From Caviibacter sp963550915 (GTDB lineage Bacteria; Fusobacteriota; Fusobacteriia; Fusobacteriales; Leptotrichiaceae): 64,000 bases of DNA. The stretch lies in assembly GCA_963550915.1 (NCBI GenBank), contig CAUVEB010000004.1:57182-121181 (forward strand), in the 5' to 3' direction. The notes beneath the pieces were generated by a model, which did not search any database, was not told the DNA's origin, and saw only the letters and a list, made by a program, of their open reading frames with translations. The position numbers were made by a program, and so were the translations under genes. Within the stretch, counting starts at the first letter, position 1. Each line of letters starts with the position of its first letter. Positions 43,720-53,103 of the stretch are shown here, one piece after another.

Positions 43720-44643
43720 ATGAATGAAAAAAAGAATAAAATGAAATTATATTTATTTGTATATTGTAATTTTTTGATAATATTATTTATAATTTTTGGA
43801 TTTTTAAAGCCATTTAATTTCAGATTAAACACATACAATAATTATATATTTCTAATATCTCTAGCAATTTCATCTATAATTATACGAATAAATATATTTT
43901 TAAAAAAATATATTTATGATATGATCAAAGTTGAAAAATCGAGTGAATTTGATATTTTATATTTAATTTTTGGAAAATTATTTTCAAATATTATTATTTA
44001 TTTTTTAATTAATTTAATCGTTAATATTTTTTTAAATAATTTTTCTAATAATGAAATTATAATACATGTAATTACTTATATATTATTGCAAATATCAATT
44101 CTTATTATTCTTATATGTTTAATTAAAAATATAATTAAGTATTTAATTAAAGAAGATATCGTAGTTATAATAATTTTATTAGTTGTATCATTTATACTAG
44201 GTTGGCTTGATATTAACAAATGGGAAGTAATTCCTTTAATGATAGTAGTAATTAATCAGCTTACTGAATATGAAAAAATAATAAAAATTATAAATAAAAA
44301 ATATCCTGGAAATCGTTTCAGTAATTTAAGTTGTGATGAATTAGATTATCATATTTACAAGTTTAAATTGATAATGAATATTGGCTTGGTTTTTTTATTT
44401 ATATTTATATCGATTGTAGATAAGTATAATATTTACATATTCAATATACTTTATATGATTTTACCTCAAATATATGAAACTGTACAGGAAATACCTATAT
44501 TGATCCAATTCATCATCAGAGGACTTGATAGAGTTATCACGATTATTACAATTTCAATTATTTTAATTTTAACTTACAAAAAATTATTATTTAAATATAT
44601 TCGTGCTTTCATGAATAAATTAATGTATTCACATAAAAATTAG
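43720..44643 (+). CDS. Polytopic membrane protein of unknown function
   Basis: 307 aa with about seven to eight hydrophobic helices, very rich in Ile, Asn and Lys. A soluble loop (KKYPGNRFSNLSCDELDYHI, about residues 196-215) splits the membrane parts. The C-terminal part ILPQIYETVQEIPILIQFI is amphipathic. No family is recognised. It has its own ribosome site and terminator and stands alone. Confidence 0.6.
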   Translation: MNEKKNKMKLYLFVYCNFLIILFIIFGFLKPFNFRLNTYNNYIFLISLAISSIIIRINIFLKKYIYDMIKVEKSSEFDILYLIFGKLFSNIIIYFLINLIVNIFLNNFSNNEIIIHVITYILLQISILIILICLIKNIIKYLIKEDIVVIIILLVVSFILGWLDINKWEVIPLMIVVINQLTEYEKIIKIINKKYPGNRFSNLSCDELDYHIYKFKLIMNIGLVFLFIFISIVDKYNIYIFNILYMILPQIYETVQEIPILIQFIIRGLDRVITIITISIILILTYKKLLFKYIRAFMNKLMYSHKN

Positions 44644-44672
44644 GCTAGATTCGTTCCTAGCTTAATTTTTAT
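44644..44672 (+). terminator. Terminator
   Basis: GCTAG - ATTCGTTC - CTAGC followed by TTAATTTTT, directly after the stop of the membrane protein. Confidence 0.6.
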
Positions 44673-44857
44673 ATTAAAACTATATATTTATTATAATTTA
44701 TAAACTTATATTAAATATTTAAAAATTTATTTTTATTGAAATTTTAACTCGATTTTAATCCCAATGTTAATACTTATATAATATAACCTATGAATTTTAT
44801 GTAATTGATTTTTTTACTTGTCTTTTATTTTTTTCTATCTGTTTACTTACCATTTTT

Positions 44858-45586
44858 CTATTCATCATCCTCATCTACAACACAAATGTACTCTATGACT
44901 ATATCACATAATTCTCCTATTTCATCATAACCAAAATATACAGGATAATATCCATCTCCAAATCCTGATTGAATCATAGGTATAGAATACTTAGTATTTG
45001 GAATTTCAAAATTAATCCAGTCTCCACCTTCTCTTTGAAATTCAGGATTTTTAATATAATTTTTTCTAAACTCTTCTGCAAAAAAATCATCATAAATATT
45101 TCCATTAGGATTTTCTTTATACCAATCAGCTTCAAATTTACAATATGCATCTCTTGTATCTGTATCAACGATAGTTGCAAGTCCTGCATCTACACCAAAT
45201 CCAAATATACTATTACTATCTACATCTTCTAAATTCTCATCACCTTCTAATGCTTGGTGATATACGAAAGAGTCCTTATCTTTTAATTTTACTCTACTAG
45301 CAACGTATCTATAATCATCATCATCTAATTCAACTACTAATGTCTCAAGATCATATTCTCCAGTTGGTACCTTTGTAAAATATGGTTTTTCTTCTTTTCT
45401 AAGCCAAACAAGAGGATCTCTTACCAAAATCTCATTTGTAGTGAATTTTACCTTGCCCATATTTAGTAAAAAAAGTTTATTACCATTTACTTCTTTACTC
45501 TTAAAAAGTTCAGAAAAATTTATTGGTGATATTAACAAATCTTTGACTTGTTCATATTGTTCTAACCATTCTTTTGATACTTTCAT
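44858..45586 (-). CDS. DUF4241 family protein
   Basis: 242 aa, acidic and soluble. The DUF4241 features are VRDPLVWLRKEEKPYFTKVP, TGEYDLETLVVELDDDDYRY, FGFGVDAGLATIVDTDTRDA and GFGDGYYPVYFGYD. The family has no established function and is often near toxin/immunity genes. Ribosome site AAGGAG. Confidence 0.8.
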   Translation of the reverse strand: MKVSKEWLEQYEQVKDLLISPINFSELFKSKEVNGNKLFLLNMGKVKFTTNEILVRDPLVWLRKEEKPYFTKVPTGEYDLETLVVELDDDDYRYVASRVKLKDKDSFVYHQALEGDENLEDVDSNSIFGFGVDAGLATIVDTDTRDAYCKFEADWYKENPNGNIYDDFFAEEFRKNYIKNPEFQREGGDWINFEIPNTKYSIPMIQSGFGDGYYPVYFGYDEIGELCDIVIEYICVVDEDDE

Positions 45587-45761
45587 AATTTTCTCCTTTG
45601 ATAGTATATAATACCTCTTAAATGTAATCTCATTTTACCATATTTGTGTTATTTATAAAATATAGAATGGAATTTTATTTACCAATTACAAATAAATATA
45701 TAAAATCATTATTTTCTATGATAAAATATAAAAAACAAATTAAAGAAATGAAGGTTTTTAT

Positions 45762-46202
45762 ATGGATATAAAATTTTTATTCTATGGCATTTTATGTATA
45801 ATAGCTCTTATTTTTCTTGTACGCTTTGGAAACAAAGAATCTGTGTTAATAAAAGAAGAAAATTATTATCATAAATTAATAAGTTTAAAACTTAGTACAA
45901 GAATTTTAATAATTATTTTAGCTTGGATATTCTCAGCTAAATGGATAATTACTGCTTATAAGTATAATTATAAAGGAATAAGTATTTTAGGAATGCTTCC
46001 CTTTTTGGTTATATGCATTGGAGTAGTTAATATACCTATTGAGGAATATTTTAGAAAGAAGATATTAAAATCATCTTATTCTAATTCTATAAAAGATTGG
46101 TTAGATTTTTTTAATCTATTATTTACAGCATATTTAATATTCGTTGAATTTTTTATAATTGGATATAGTATAATTTTAGCAAGATATTTTCATTTGATTT
46201 AA
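45762..46202 (+). CDS. Small membrane protein of unknown function
   Basis: 146 aa with four hydrophobic helices (FLFYGILCIIALIFLVRF, ILIIILAWIFSAKWIITAY, LGMLPFLVICIGVVNI, AYLIFVEFFIIGYSIILA) and charged loops. No family recognised. Own terminator. Ribosome site weak (AAATGAAGG). Confidence 0.5.
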   Translation: MDIKFLFYGILCIIALIFLVRFGNKESVLIKEENYYHKLISLKLSTRILIIILAWIFSAKWIITAYKYNYKGISILGMLPFLVICIGVVNIPIEEYFRKKILKSSYSNSIKDWLDFFNLLFTAYLIFVEFFIIGYSIILARYFHLI

Positions 46203-46212
46203 AAATACAAAA

Positions 46213-46252
46213 AATCACCCTCAAAACAATTCTTTGGGTGATTATTTTTTTG
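46213..46252 (+). terminator. Terminator
   Basis: AATCACCC (46213-46220) pairs with GGGTGATT (46236-46243), then ATTTTTTT. Confidence 0.85.
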
Positions 46253-46291
46253 CAGTCTAAACTACTTTTTCTTACTTTGTCATATTATAAT

Positions 46292-46786
46292 CTATATTCC
46301 TCTAGCTATAATTACTTTTAACACATTTGAGCTTGAAGTTTCTTGTTTTATCTGTATTAATTTATTTTTTCCTAATCTTTTATCTGCAGCTTTTAAAATA
46401 TCTGTTAGTCCCCATTTATCATTTTCAAAAGTCTTACCAAACAGTTCATTAACTGGTGTATAAATATACTCTCTAATCACACAAGAAATATCTTGAACTT
46501 CTGTATAATATGGATACAAATCTTTTACAGTTAAATCACTATTCAATAACCAAGTAGAAGTTCCTATTGGACGTAGTTCTCTACTACCTTCCCTTGGTAT
46601 TAAATTACTTAAAAAGTCTTTTGGGTAGTCAAATATTATTTCTTTATTCAAAACAATCCAGTATCTAGGAAGTGAAGTAGTTCCACGCTGACTTTTCATT
46701 CGATATGCATTACAATGTATCTGAAAATCAATACTAGGATCTATTAATAAGTATAATTGTTTTTGAAGTTTACTCCATGGTTTCAT
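46292..46786 (-). CDS. Conserved hypothetical protein, SF0329-like
   Basis: 164 aa, soluble. MKPWSKLQKQLYLLIDPSI, FQIHCNAYRMKSQRGTTSLP, RYWIVLNKEIIFDYPKDF and FENDKWGLTDILKAADKRLG. I recall this pattern from uncharacterised proteins named SF0329 family. They often sit in immunity-type or accessory gene clusters. Function unknown. Confidence 0.6.
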   Translation of the reverse strand: MKPWSKLQKQLYLLIDPSIDFQIHCNAYRMKSQRGTTSLPRYWIVLNKEIIFDYPKDFLSNLIPREGSRELRPIGTSTWLLNSDLTVKDLYPYYTEVQDISCVIREYIYTPVNELFGKTFENDKWGLTDILKAADKRLGKNKLIQIKQETSSSNVLKVIIARGI

Positions 46787-46789
46787 TTT

Positions 46790-47234
46790 TTATCCCTCTA
46801 CAAATTCTTATTAAAATTTGTTTTACTCATACTCTTCATATGAAGCCTGCTACACGTTACAAAATATGCATTTGCAATATTCCCATTTGTGCCCATTCTA
46901 TAATTCAGCTGATTTTATAGGTGTTTTTAGCCCAAAATACTTCAAAATTACTTCATATACCATTGTAATTTAGTCAATCCACCCCTCTAGATAAAAAGGT
47001 TGTAATCTTCCACTCTTTTCAATATATTCATATACATTTTTATCAACTCTTTTATTAACAAACCTAAAATTTTTTAATTTTTCTTTATCATTATCATTTA
47101 TATTTAAGTTATCAATTTCACTAATTAAAAACCAATGCTTTTCCTTTTTTCCAAAAAATTCTTTAGGAGAATATCTATCAGAATCTTCTGGAGTATATTT
47201 TTTATCATTACTCTTCTCAATGTAGCTCTAAATT
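46790..47234 (-). other. Degenerate gene fragments
   Basis: 46970-47227 is open on the minus strand (KSNDKKYTPEDSDRYSPKEF, KEKHWFLISEIDNLNIND, GRLQPFYLEGWID then stop) but has no start or ribosome site and could be the frameshifted tail of the FRG gene. Further left a short reading MVYEVILKYFGLKT, stop, NGHKWEYCKCIFCN suggests a remnant Zn-ribbon protein. Nothing here looks functional. Confidence 0.4.
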
Positions 47235-48273
47235 TTACAGATACATAAAATTTTTTTTATTATACAAGAGCAAATAATTTTGTTCTTTTGCTATATACTT
47301 ATCAATTCGAACACTTGTTGAAAAATAAACAAATCTATCTTTATCAATTTTTTTCTGATGTATGCTAATTATATCTTGTGCTAAATAACTTTCTCTTTCA
47401 CTACTTAACAAAATGGCAAGAATTTTAATATTTATATCAACTTTTATTTTGTTGCAAATTTTCTCCATATCATCATTAGAAGGATAAAGAGCGTCTTTAG
47501 GTATTTTGTTAAATGACTCTCCCAAAAAACTCGAGTCATTAGGAATTTTAAATTTAGCTATTAATCTATTATTTAAATCAAGTTCTTCTTTTTTCTCATA
47601 TTTATATGTTATATCTCAGTACTTATTAGAAATCCCTCCTGAAAATATGGTCTAAGTGCTTTTGGTGGGCTAATACTTAAAAGTCTTATATTTACTAAAT
47701 CTTGCTCAGAATTATGAGAAATTCTATTTATATAATATGGCAATCCAAATACATAAACAAATGCCTCTCTGCTTTTTTCATCCAATTGAGCAAATGAACA
47801 CGCAACTTTTAGTGATTGTGTAATATCTATTAGTGGAGTATCTGTAACTTCATAGTGTTGTAAAATACTCCATTGTATATATTTCTTACGTTTTAATTCG
47901 TTAATACCATAGATCTCATTTTTTTTAAATAACTTTACTAATTTTTCGCTGGCAATGTTTAATTTATCAAAACTATACTTTAATTCTTCTTCTGGTAAAT
48001 ATCCTCTATATATTGTAGGATAAAAAGTAGATTTTCTACTGTTTACTTTCTTATAATCGTGCGTTTGTCCCCTAAAAAACAAAAGATAATCTTTATTTAT
48101 ATATGATAAATTTGCGACTTGCTCCACTAAATCTCTATATGTTGATATATAATAACCTTCTGTTTCAGAAATTTCTTTGGTTCCTATATTTTCCCATTTA
48201 TATTTTCACCTATATGTTTTTCAACATGCTCTCTTAATTCCCTGGTTAGTTTTATTCCTTTTATTTCTCGCAT
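47235..48273 (-). pseudogene. FRG-domain protein broken by at least two frameshifts
   Basis: Segment 1 from ATG 48273: MREIKGIKLTRELREHVEKH. After a shift near 48190: WENIGTKEISETEGYYISTY running into the FRG domain LLFFRGQTHDYKKVN, YIQWSILQHYEVTDTPLIDI, LRPYFQEGFLIST. After a second shift near 47612: KKEELDLNNRLIAKFKIPND, ALYPSNDDMEKICNKIKVD. The FRG family (F-R-G motif, LQHYGxPTPLxD) is of unknown activity and found near defence and toxin genes. Confidence 0.8.
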
Positions 48274-48331
48274 ATAAATTATCTCCTAATTATATAATCT
48301 ACAATTATTCAATTTGTAACTATTGCTAAAA

Positions 48332-48624
48332 TTACTCTAGGATTTCAATTATATTCAGAATCATATGTTTATATTCTTCTTTGACTCTTTCAGACATAGG
48401 TTCTGAACTTTATCCGCAAATCCAAATACCCAACTATAGAAAACGGAAATTGCTGAAACAGTAGTCTTTAACCTGAACGATTCCATATAATATGTAAGTG
48501 TGGTTGCATCTTAACTAAAGCTATACAATATCTAAATAAGTTAATTTGTTGATAGAGAATGTTACACGCCTGTTCGTTCCTGTAATATCTTTAAGATATA
48601 CAAAACTCTTGGTTTTGTTTTCAT
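48332..48624 (-). pseudogene. Remnant of a WYL-domain transcription regulator
   Basis: The reading from ATG 48624 is TKPRVLYILKILQERTGV, stop, HSLSTN, stop, LI, which matches the N-terminal HTH of WYL regulators. Much of the middle is deleted. The C-terminus follows as SAISVFYSWVFGFADKV and, after a frameshift, SEPMSERVKEEYKHMILNII, the typical WYL C-terminal helix. WYL regulators often control defence genes such as BREX, and a brxL relic lies nearby. Confidence 0.65.
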
Positions 48625-48658
48625 TTTACCATCTTCCCATACTATTCATATCTTGCAA

Positions 48659-50269
48659 TTATTTCAGAAGAACGTTCATAGCTCCTAATATTGATATAAA
48701 TTCGTCGTTATAATCAGGACTCAACAATTTGTTTGTAGTATGTTCTGTATAATCAACAATATTTATTTTGGGGAAACTATCATATTTTCCTTTTTCTTCT
48801 TTTTTAATGGTGGTCGTAAGAATACACTGTTTATCCAACTCAAGGAATAAATGCAATGCACGATTTTCCTTTTCTGTTGATAAATCTTCTGCTCTAAATG
48901 AGTCCATTACTATCGGACATTCATGTTTAATAGCATTGACTATGGCTAATAATTTAGATATATAAAAAACTGTTTCTTCGCTTCCAGATATAACAAAACC
49001 TCTTTTAGTAAAAATATCATTGTAATTTTTATAAGTTGTTCCTTCAATAACATTAATTATTGCGTTCATATCTTCCATAAATTTTTGGAAAAATTCCTGT
49101 CTTTTTTTATTTGCTTCTTCTGAAACTTTAGCTCCAGTGTCTAATTCTCCTTGAAGTTCAGTAATTTTATTATCTATTTCTGTTATTGCTGAATCTATTT
49201 CTTCAGCGCTTTTAAACCCTGACTTGAAAGCAACAATATTTTCTATCGTAACATCATCTTCTTCCATAACACGATTCAATTCTATTTGATATTTTTCAAT
49301 CTCAGCATCATAACGAGATATATCTTCACTAAAATTAGCAATTTTTTCCTTTATAGAATTTATGATGTGTTTTCTCATTTCCGCCGTGGATACATCAAAT
49401 GAATAGGAATCTTTACCTTGTCCTTTATATGCAATGTTTGTAGAATCACAATCCATACATCTTAATTCACCGACCTCAATATTACGATTTAATGAATTAA
49501 GTTCTTTTAATGTCGAATTCCAAAGGGCTCTTTTTGAAGCAGATTTACTTCGAACTTTTTTTATTTCTAATATTTTCTCCGTTATGCTTTCCATATCAGC
49601 AACTTTTTGGTTAAAAGCATCCATATCCTTAATATGACTGATATACTCTGTTGCAGCTGAATGGCTTTTATAAAAATCAGATAAGTCAATTTTATCTTTT
49701 CTTGCAGCTCGTAATGTCTCTAACTCTCTTTTAATTCGACGTTCATCATCAGAAGAAATGTTTTCAACTGACACGCCAGAATAGGATAATAACATATTTT
49801 TGAAATCATCTTTATGGTAATATCCAGAATTAAAAATGGTTGATGTGTTTTTGGCATCTTGACCAACGAAAAACAATTGAACAAACAGCTCCATATCTGA
49901 TAAATGTTGTTTCCCTTGAAATTGAAATTCTGGTAGGTCAAATATTTTTTTTGTCCAATAACGTTTCAGTTCCGAGATACCATCAAGCATATGTAATGCA
50001 TCATCAGTTTGAATAATAAACGAATCACCTTTTCTGATAATCTCATAATCCTTATCATTATGTTCAAATTTCAAGTAATAATAATAGTTTTTGTAATCAA
50101 ATGAGTCAGGGAATATTGGATTATTACCAATAGCATAAAACATTGATTGTATTAAAATGGTTTTCCCCTTATTATTATCATCACTTAAAATGATATTTAC
50201 TCCATCGGAAATTCTTTTTTCTATATATGATTCTTCATTATTTCCCAAAGCAACAGTTTTAATTATCAT
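48659..50269 (-). CDS. SMC/ABC-type ATPase of a Lamassu/ABC-3C-like defence system
   Basis: 536 aa. N-terminal P-loop IILSDDNNKGKTILIQ (about 27-42), long central coiled coil with a zinc-hook-like CxxC (LRCMDCDST, about 271) and C-terminal IVMDSFRAEDLS (about 455), a Walker B with DS in place of DE, as in ABC-3C ATPases. H-loop region ILTTTIKKEE. Overlaps the preceding nuclease-like gene by four bases. Such ATPases sense foreign DNA ends and release the nuclease. Intact, although its partner is frameshifted. Confidence 0.75.
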   Translation of the reverse strand: MIIKTVALGNNEESYIEKRISDGVNIILSDDNNKGKTILIQSMFYAIGNNPIFPDSFDYKNYYYYLKFEHNDKDYEIIRKGDSFIIQTDDALHMLDGISELKRYWTKKIFDLPEFQFQGKQHLSDMELFVQLFFVGQDAKNTSTIFNSGYYHKDDFKNMLLSYSGVSVENISSDDERRIKRELETLRAARKDKIDLSDFYKSHSAATEYISHIKDMDAFNQKVADMESITEKILEIKKVRSKSASKRALWNSTLKELNSLNRNIEVGELRCMDCDSTNIAYKGQGKDSYSFDVSTAEMRKHIINSIKEKIANFSEDISRYDAEIEKYQIELNRVMEEDDVTIENIVAFKSGFKSAEEIDSAITEIDNKITELQGELDTGAKVSEEANKKRQEFFQKFMEDMNAIINVIEGTTYKNYNDIFTKRGFVISGSEETVFYISKLLAIVNAIKHECPIVMDSFRAEDLSTEKENRALHLFLELDKQCILTTTIKKEEKGKYDSFPKINIVDYTEHTTNKLLSPDYNDEFISILGAMNVLLK

Positions 50270-51295
50270 TTTTGAATTCCCTCCTTAGTTTTTGCAATGA
50301 AATATTTAATAGATAGTGCATCACAGTCAGGACATTGCTCAATTATTTCATCATCAATTTCATTATATATGTAATCAATAGTTGCCTTTGGCTTTTCGAT
50401 AATGAGAGAATATATTTTGTCAAATAATGACCAAAAACCCTGTGCAGCTGATTTATTAAATAACGCTCTACATAAAGAAGCTTTACACTTATCTAGCATA
50501 TCTTTTGCACCTTCACCTGGAAATTTAGAATATATTTCTAAAAAAGGAATAGGTACACCATCTGATAACGGATCAGTGTTTAATATCCTTTGAATAACCA
50601 AAAGCCTTATTTCATTTGTCGTTAGGTGCCTGCCATATGATAATACTTCATCTGCTTTATCAATAATAACACCCTCTACTAATGTATTTTTCTTTTCAGA
50701 TTGCTTATTTCTAATTTCATTAAATATAGATAGCAGAGCCGTGTCAGGTGGAATAATTGCTGGATGCTTTTCTATTATTTTTCTAATATAATCCTCTGGC
50801 TTTTCATCATCAATTACGAACCACACCACTTTTAGAAAGTTCTCTATTTTACCATCATCAATTTCAGAAGCAGATATATATTCCTTTTTATCGCATTCAT
50901 CAACCAATCCGGATTTTATACTCTTTAATGCAGAATCATTTACATTGTTTATTGTAAATACTGACTGTGTAGGGTCTTTTCTAAAAGTATTAGGTACGCC
51001 ACCCAAAAAAAATAATATATTCAATAAATTGCAAATCACTTACATAATTTTTGTAGAGCGTAACTAACTCTCTCCCAATAGTTTTTGCACTACCTGTTTT
51101 CGATGCTTTTGACTGAACATCCCACAGTTTTCTTGCAGCACTATCCATCCCAGTAATGTCATTGAAAAAATCAACAACAAAAAAGTGCATTTTTGTACTA
51201 TCCTCACGATAATTCATCAAATACAGCAATGCTTTTGTTTCATTATCTGCAGCAGATTTTCTAAGCTTTTCTGACGATCTTACTTCATATGACAT
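50266..51295 (-). pseudogene. DUF4297/Cap4-like nuclease partner, frameshifted in an A8/T8 tract
   Basis: From ATG 51295 (AAAGGTGG ribosome site): MSYEVRSSEKLRKSAADNET, VVDFFNDITGMDSAARKLWD, VQSKASKTG, LVTLYKNYVSDLQFIEYII. The VDFFNDI...WDVQSKAS arrangement matches the D...(E/Q)xK catalytic core of DUF4297/Cap4 nucleases. At the homopolymer 51005-51012 the frame shifts: current reading stops at FGWRT, the other frame continues FFLGGVPNTFRKDPTQSVFT for about 250 residues to 50266. One base gained restores about 345 aa. Could be off-phase, programmed or an error. Confidence 0.7.
51005..51012. repeat. A8 homopolymer in the nuclease gene
   Basis: Eight As on the plus strand (T8 in the mRNA sense) at the point where the two reading frames of the Cap4-like gene meet. 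Tract length decides whether the full protein is made. Confidence 0.8.
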
Positions 51296-51315
51296 TACAT
51301 CACCACCTTTCAAAT

Positions 51316-51545
51316 TTACTCTACACCTAATGCCTTAAACACTGCATCTTCGGCACTACTGTAAAAAATAATATTAAAACTTCCGATTAAATCTAATGGA
51401 ATATCAGCGATATCTGAAGCAAAAGTCATTGGTAACAATACTTTTTTCACTCCACTATCAAAACACTCTTACAATGAATTTGCTAATTCATCAACCTTTA
51501 TCATTACTCCTTCATTTAAACCTGCTTCATAACATTTTCATTCAA
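51316..51545 (-). pseudogene. 3' remnant of BREX brxL
   Basis: The reading is CYEAGLNEGVMIKVDELANS L, TAA, ECFDSGVKKVLLPMTFASDI, FNIIFYSSAEDAVFKALGVE, stop. The VLLPM...IFYSxxxDAVFKALGVE ending is that of the Lon-like BrxL protease-helicase of BREX systems. A TGA lies at the upstream limit and nothing further 5' is recognisable, so only the last about 70 codons remain. Confidence 0.65.
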
Positions 51546-51581
51546 TTAGATATCTATTTTACAAAATAATACCTAATAAAG

Positions 51582-52013
51582 TCACTCATTTATAATCTCA
51601 TTTATAAGATTATCTACTCTCTCGACTGCTGATACCTGATCTTTCAGCATTTCCTTAATTTCACATCCCCAAACCACTATCACTTTAATGCCCATACTTT
51701 CAAGTTTAGCATAGTTTTTCTTATTTCTTTCAACATTTCCTTCAAGCTCATTTTTCCAAAACTCATGATTGTTCTTTGGAATAGATGAGTATTTTCAGTT
51801 TTCGTGCATATGCCAGAAACATCTGTTTACAAAAATAGCTGTCTTATGTTTAGGCAAATAGATATCGGGGCTTCCCAGTAAATTCTTATAATTCACCCTA
51901 TATCTGAATCCCTTATGCCACAAAAGTTTTATCAAAAAAATTTCAGGCTTTGTGTTTTTGCTTTTAACTCTTGCCATGTTTTCACTTCTGGTCATAGTCT
52001 TATTTTTCTTCAT
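51582..52013 (-). pseudogene. vsr: Very-short-patch repair endonuclease with an in-frame TGA
   Basis: The open part MARVKSKNTKPEIFLIKLLW, GFRYRVNYKNLLGSPDIYLP, KHKTAIFVNRCFWHMHEN stops at TGA (51797-51795) and continues in frame KYSSIPKNNHEFWKNELEGN, VIVVWGCEIKEML to 51582. Families read HxxCKYS here, so the TGA replaces a cysteine codon (zinc ligand). Vsr nicks T:G mismatches created by 5-methylcytosine deamination and accompanies C5-methylases. Its ATG overlaps the R-gene stop (TAATG). Confidence 0.82.
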
Positions 52014-53098
52014 TATCTGAATCTCACCTGTAAATTAAGTTTTATAAAATCTTCTCCGTTTTCACTGTATACTTCCCCGAAATCATGCCTTGATGTGGAT
52101 GCTGTCTCATATTTTGTATTCTTCAGCAAATATTCTTCAAAGTAATTTCTGTTATATATATGATATGCAAGAACATTGCCTTCCTTTGTAACTACAATGT
52201 ATCCTCCTGTAGCCTCGTCTAAACCGTCCCAAACTGTAGCAGGCTTCATTCCCAATGCTACAGCTGTCAAGAATTTCTTGAACTTATACTTATAAGCATT
52301 TACATTGCCGTAGTTCATAGGATTTTCCTGTTCAAGTTTTTCAACCATCTCATAACAATTACTGATTCCGTCTTTATAAAAATATAAAAGAGTTTCACCA
52401 ATAATTTTATCCATATTGCTGTCAATCAACACCAAATTGTCCTCAAAAATTTGATTGTTCATTTTCCAATATTTAAGGATTCCATTCTCCTCGATTATTT
52501 TATTGATACGTCCTCTGACATCTGTGTGATTTTTACCCGCCGATACGATATATATTTCATTTGCTTCTCGAACCAAGTCGAGATAACTGTGGATGATTTT
52601 ATAAGTAAAGTTTGTAGTTTTTCGGGCATTTAACAGAGTAGGGGAAGAACCCAATTCCGATTTTATGAAAAATCCTACCGTAGGGCTGTATCCGGTATTT
52701 ATATCGATTATTTTTATTGTAATATCGCTTTTGTCCGTTGCAGGTGCCGACAACTTATAGCACAAAATTTTATCCATAAAATTCTGCGTTTTTTCTACAG
52801 AAAATGCTCCTTTTGAAGTTTTAGAGTTGATTTTATTTAACAGAAGTTCGGACTGAGTTTCAAACTCGGTCGCAGGTAATTCTTTCACTTTTGAACCGTT
52901 AATGTATATGGATATGATCTCTCCTGTAGCATATTCCTTGATTTCACCTTTGTTCTCTTCTCTTATTATCTTAATGATAGGAAATTACATATTCTCCAAT
53001 TTGTTCAATTCACTGTCGGCTGCATATATCTTCCCGTCAGCCAAAAGTCTTAATAAAACATATATTTCCGACCATTCTCCTTTATTCCCTGTAAGCAT
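52013..53098 (-). pseudogene. HpaII-type restriction endonuclease with an in-frame TAA
   Basis: From ATG 53098: MLTGNKGEWSEIYVLLRLLA, KIYAADSELNKLENM, TAA, FPIIKIIREENKGEIKEYAT, then the open part with TGYSPTVGFFIKSELGSSPT and LLNARKTTNF. The family is HpaII (C^CGG cutter) by GYSPTxGFxIKSxLGxxxTLLNA; total about 361 codons, close to the known HpaII length. The TAA probably replaces a tyrosine codon. A start at the internal GTG or at MDK would give an N-truncated protein. Confidence 0.8.
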
Positions 53099-53103
53099 TA
53101 ACA

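Noticed and set aside
47235..47525. 96-codon frame as an independent gene
   Set aside because: It continues the FRG-domain protein in a shifted frame, begins mid-domain and has no ribosome site.
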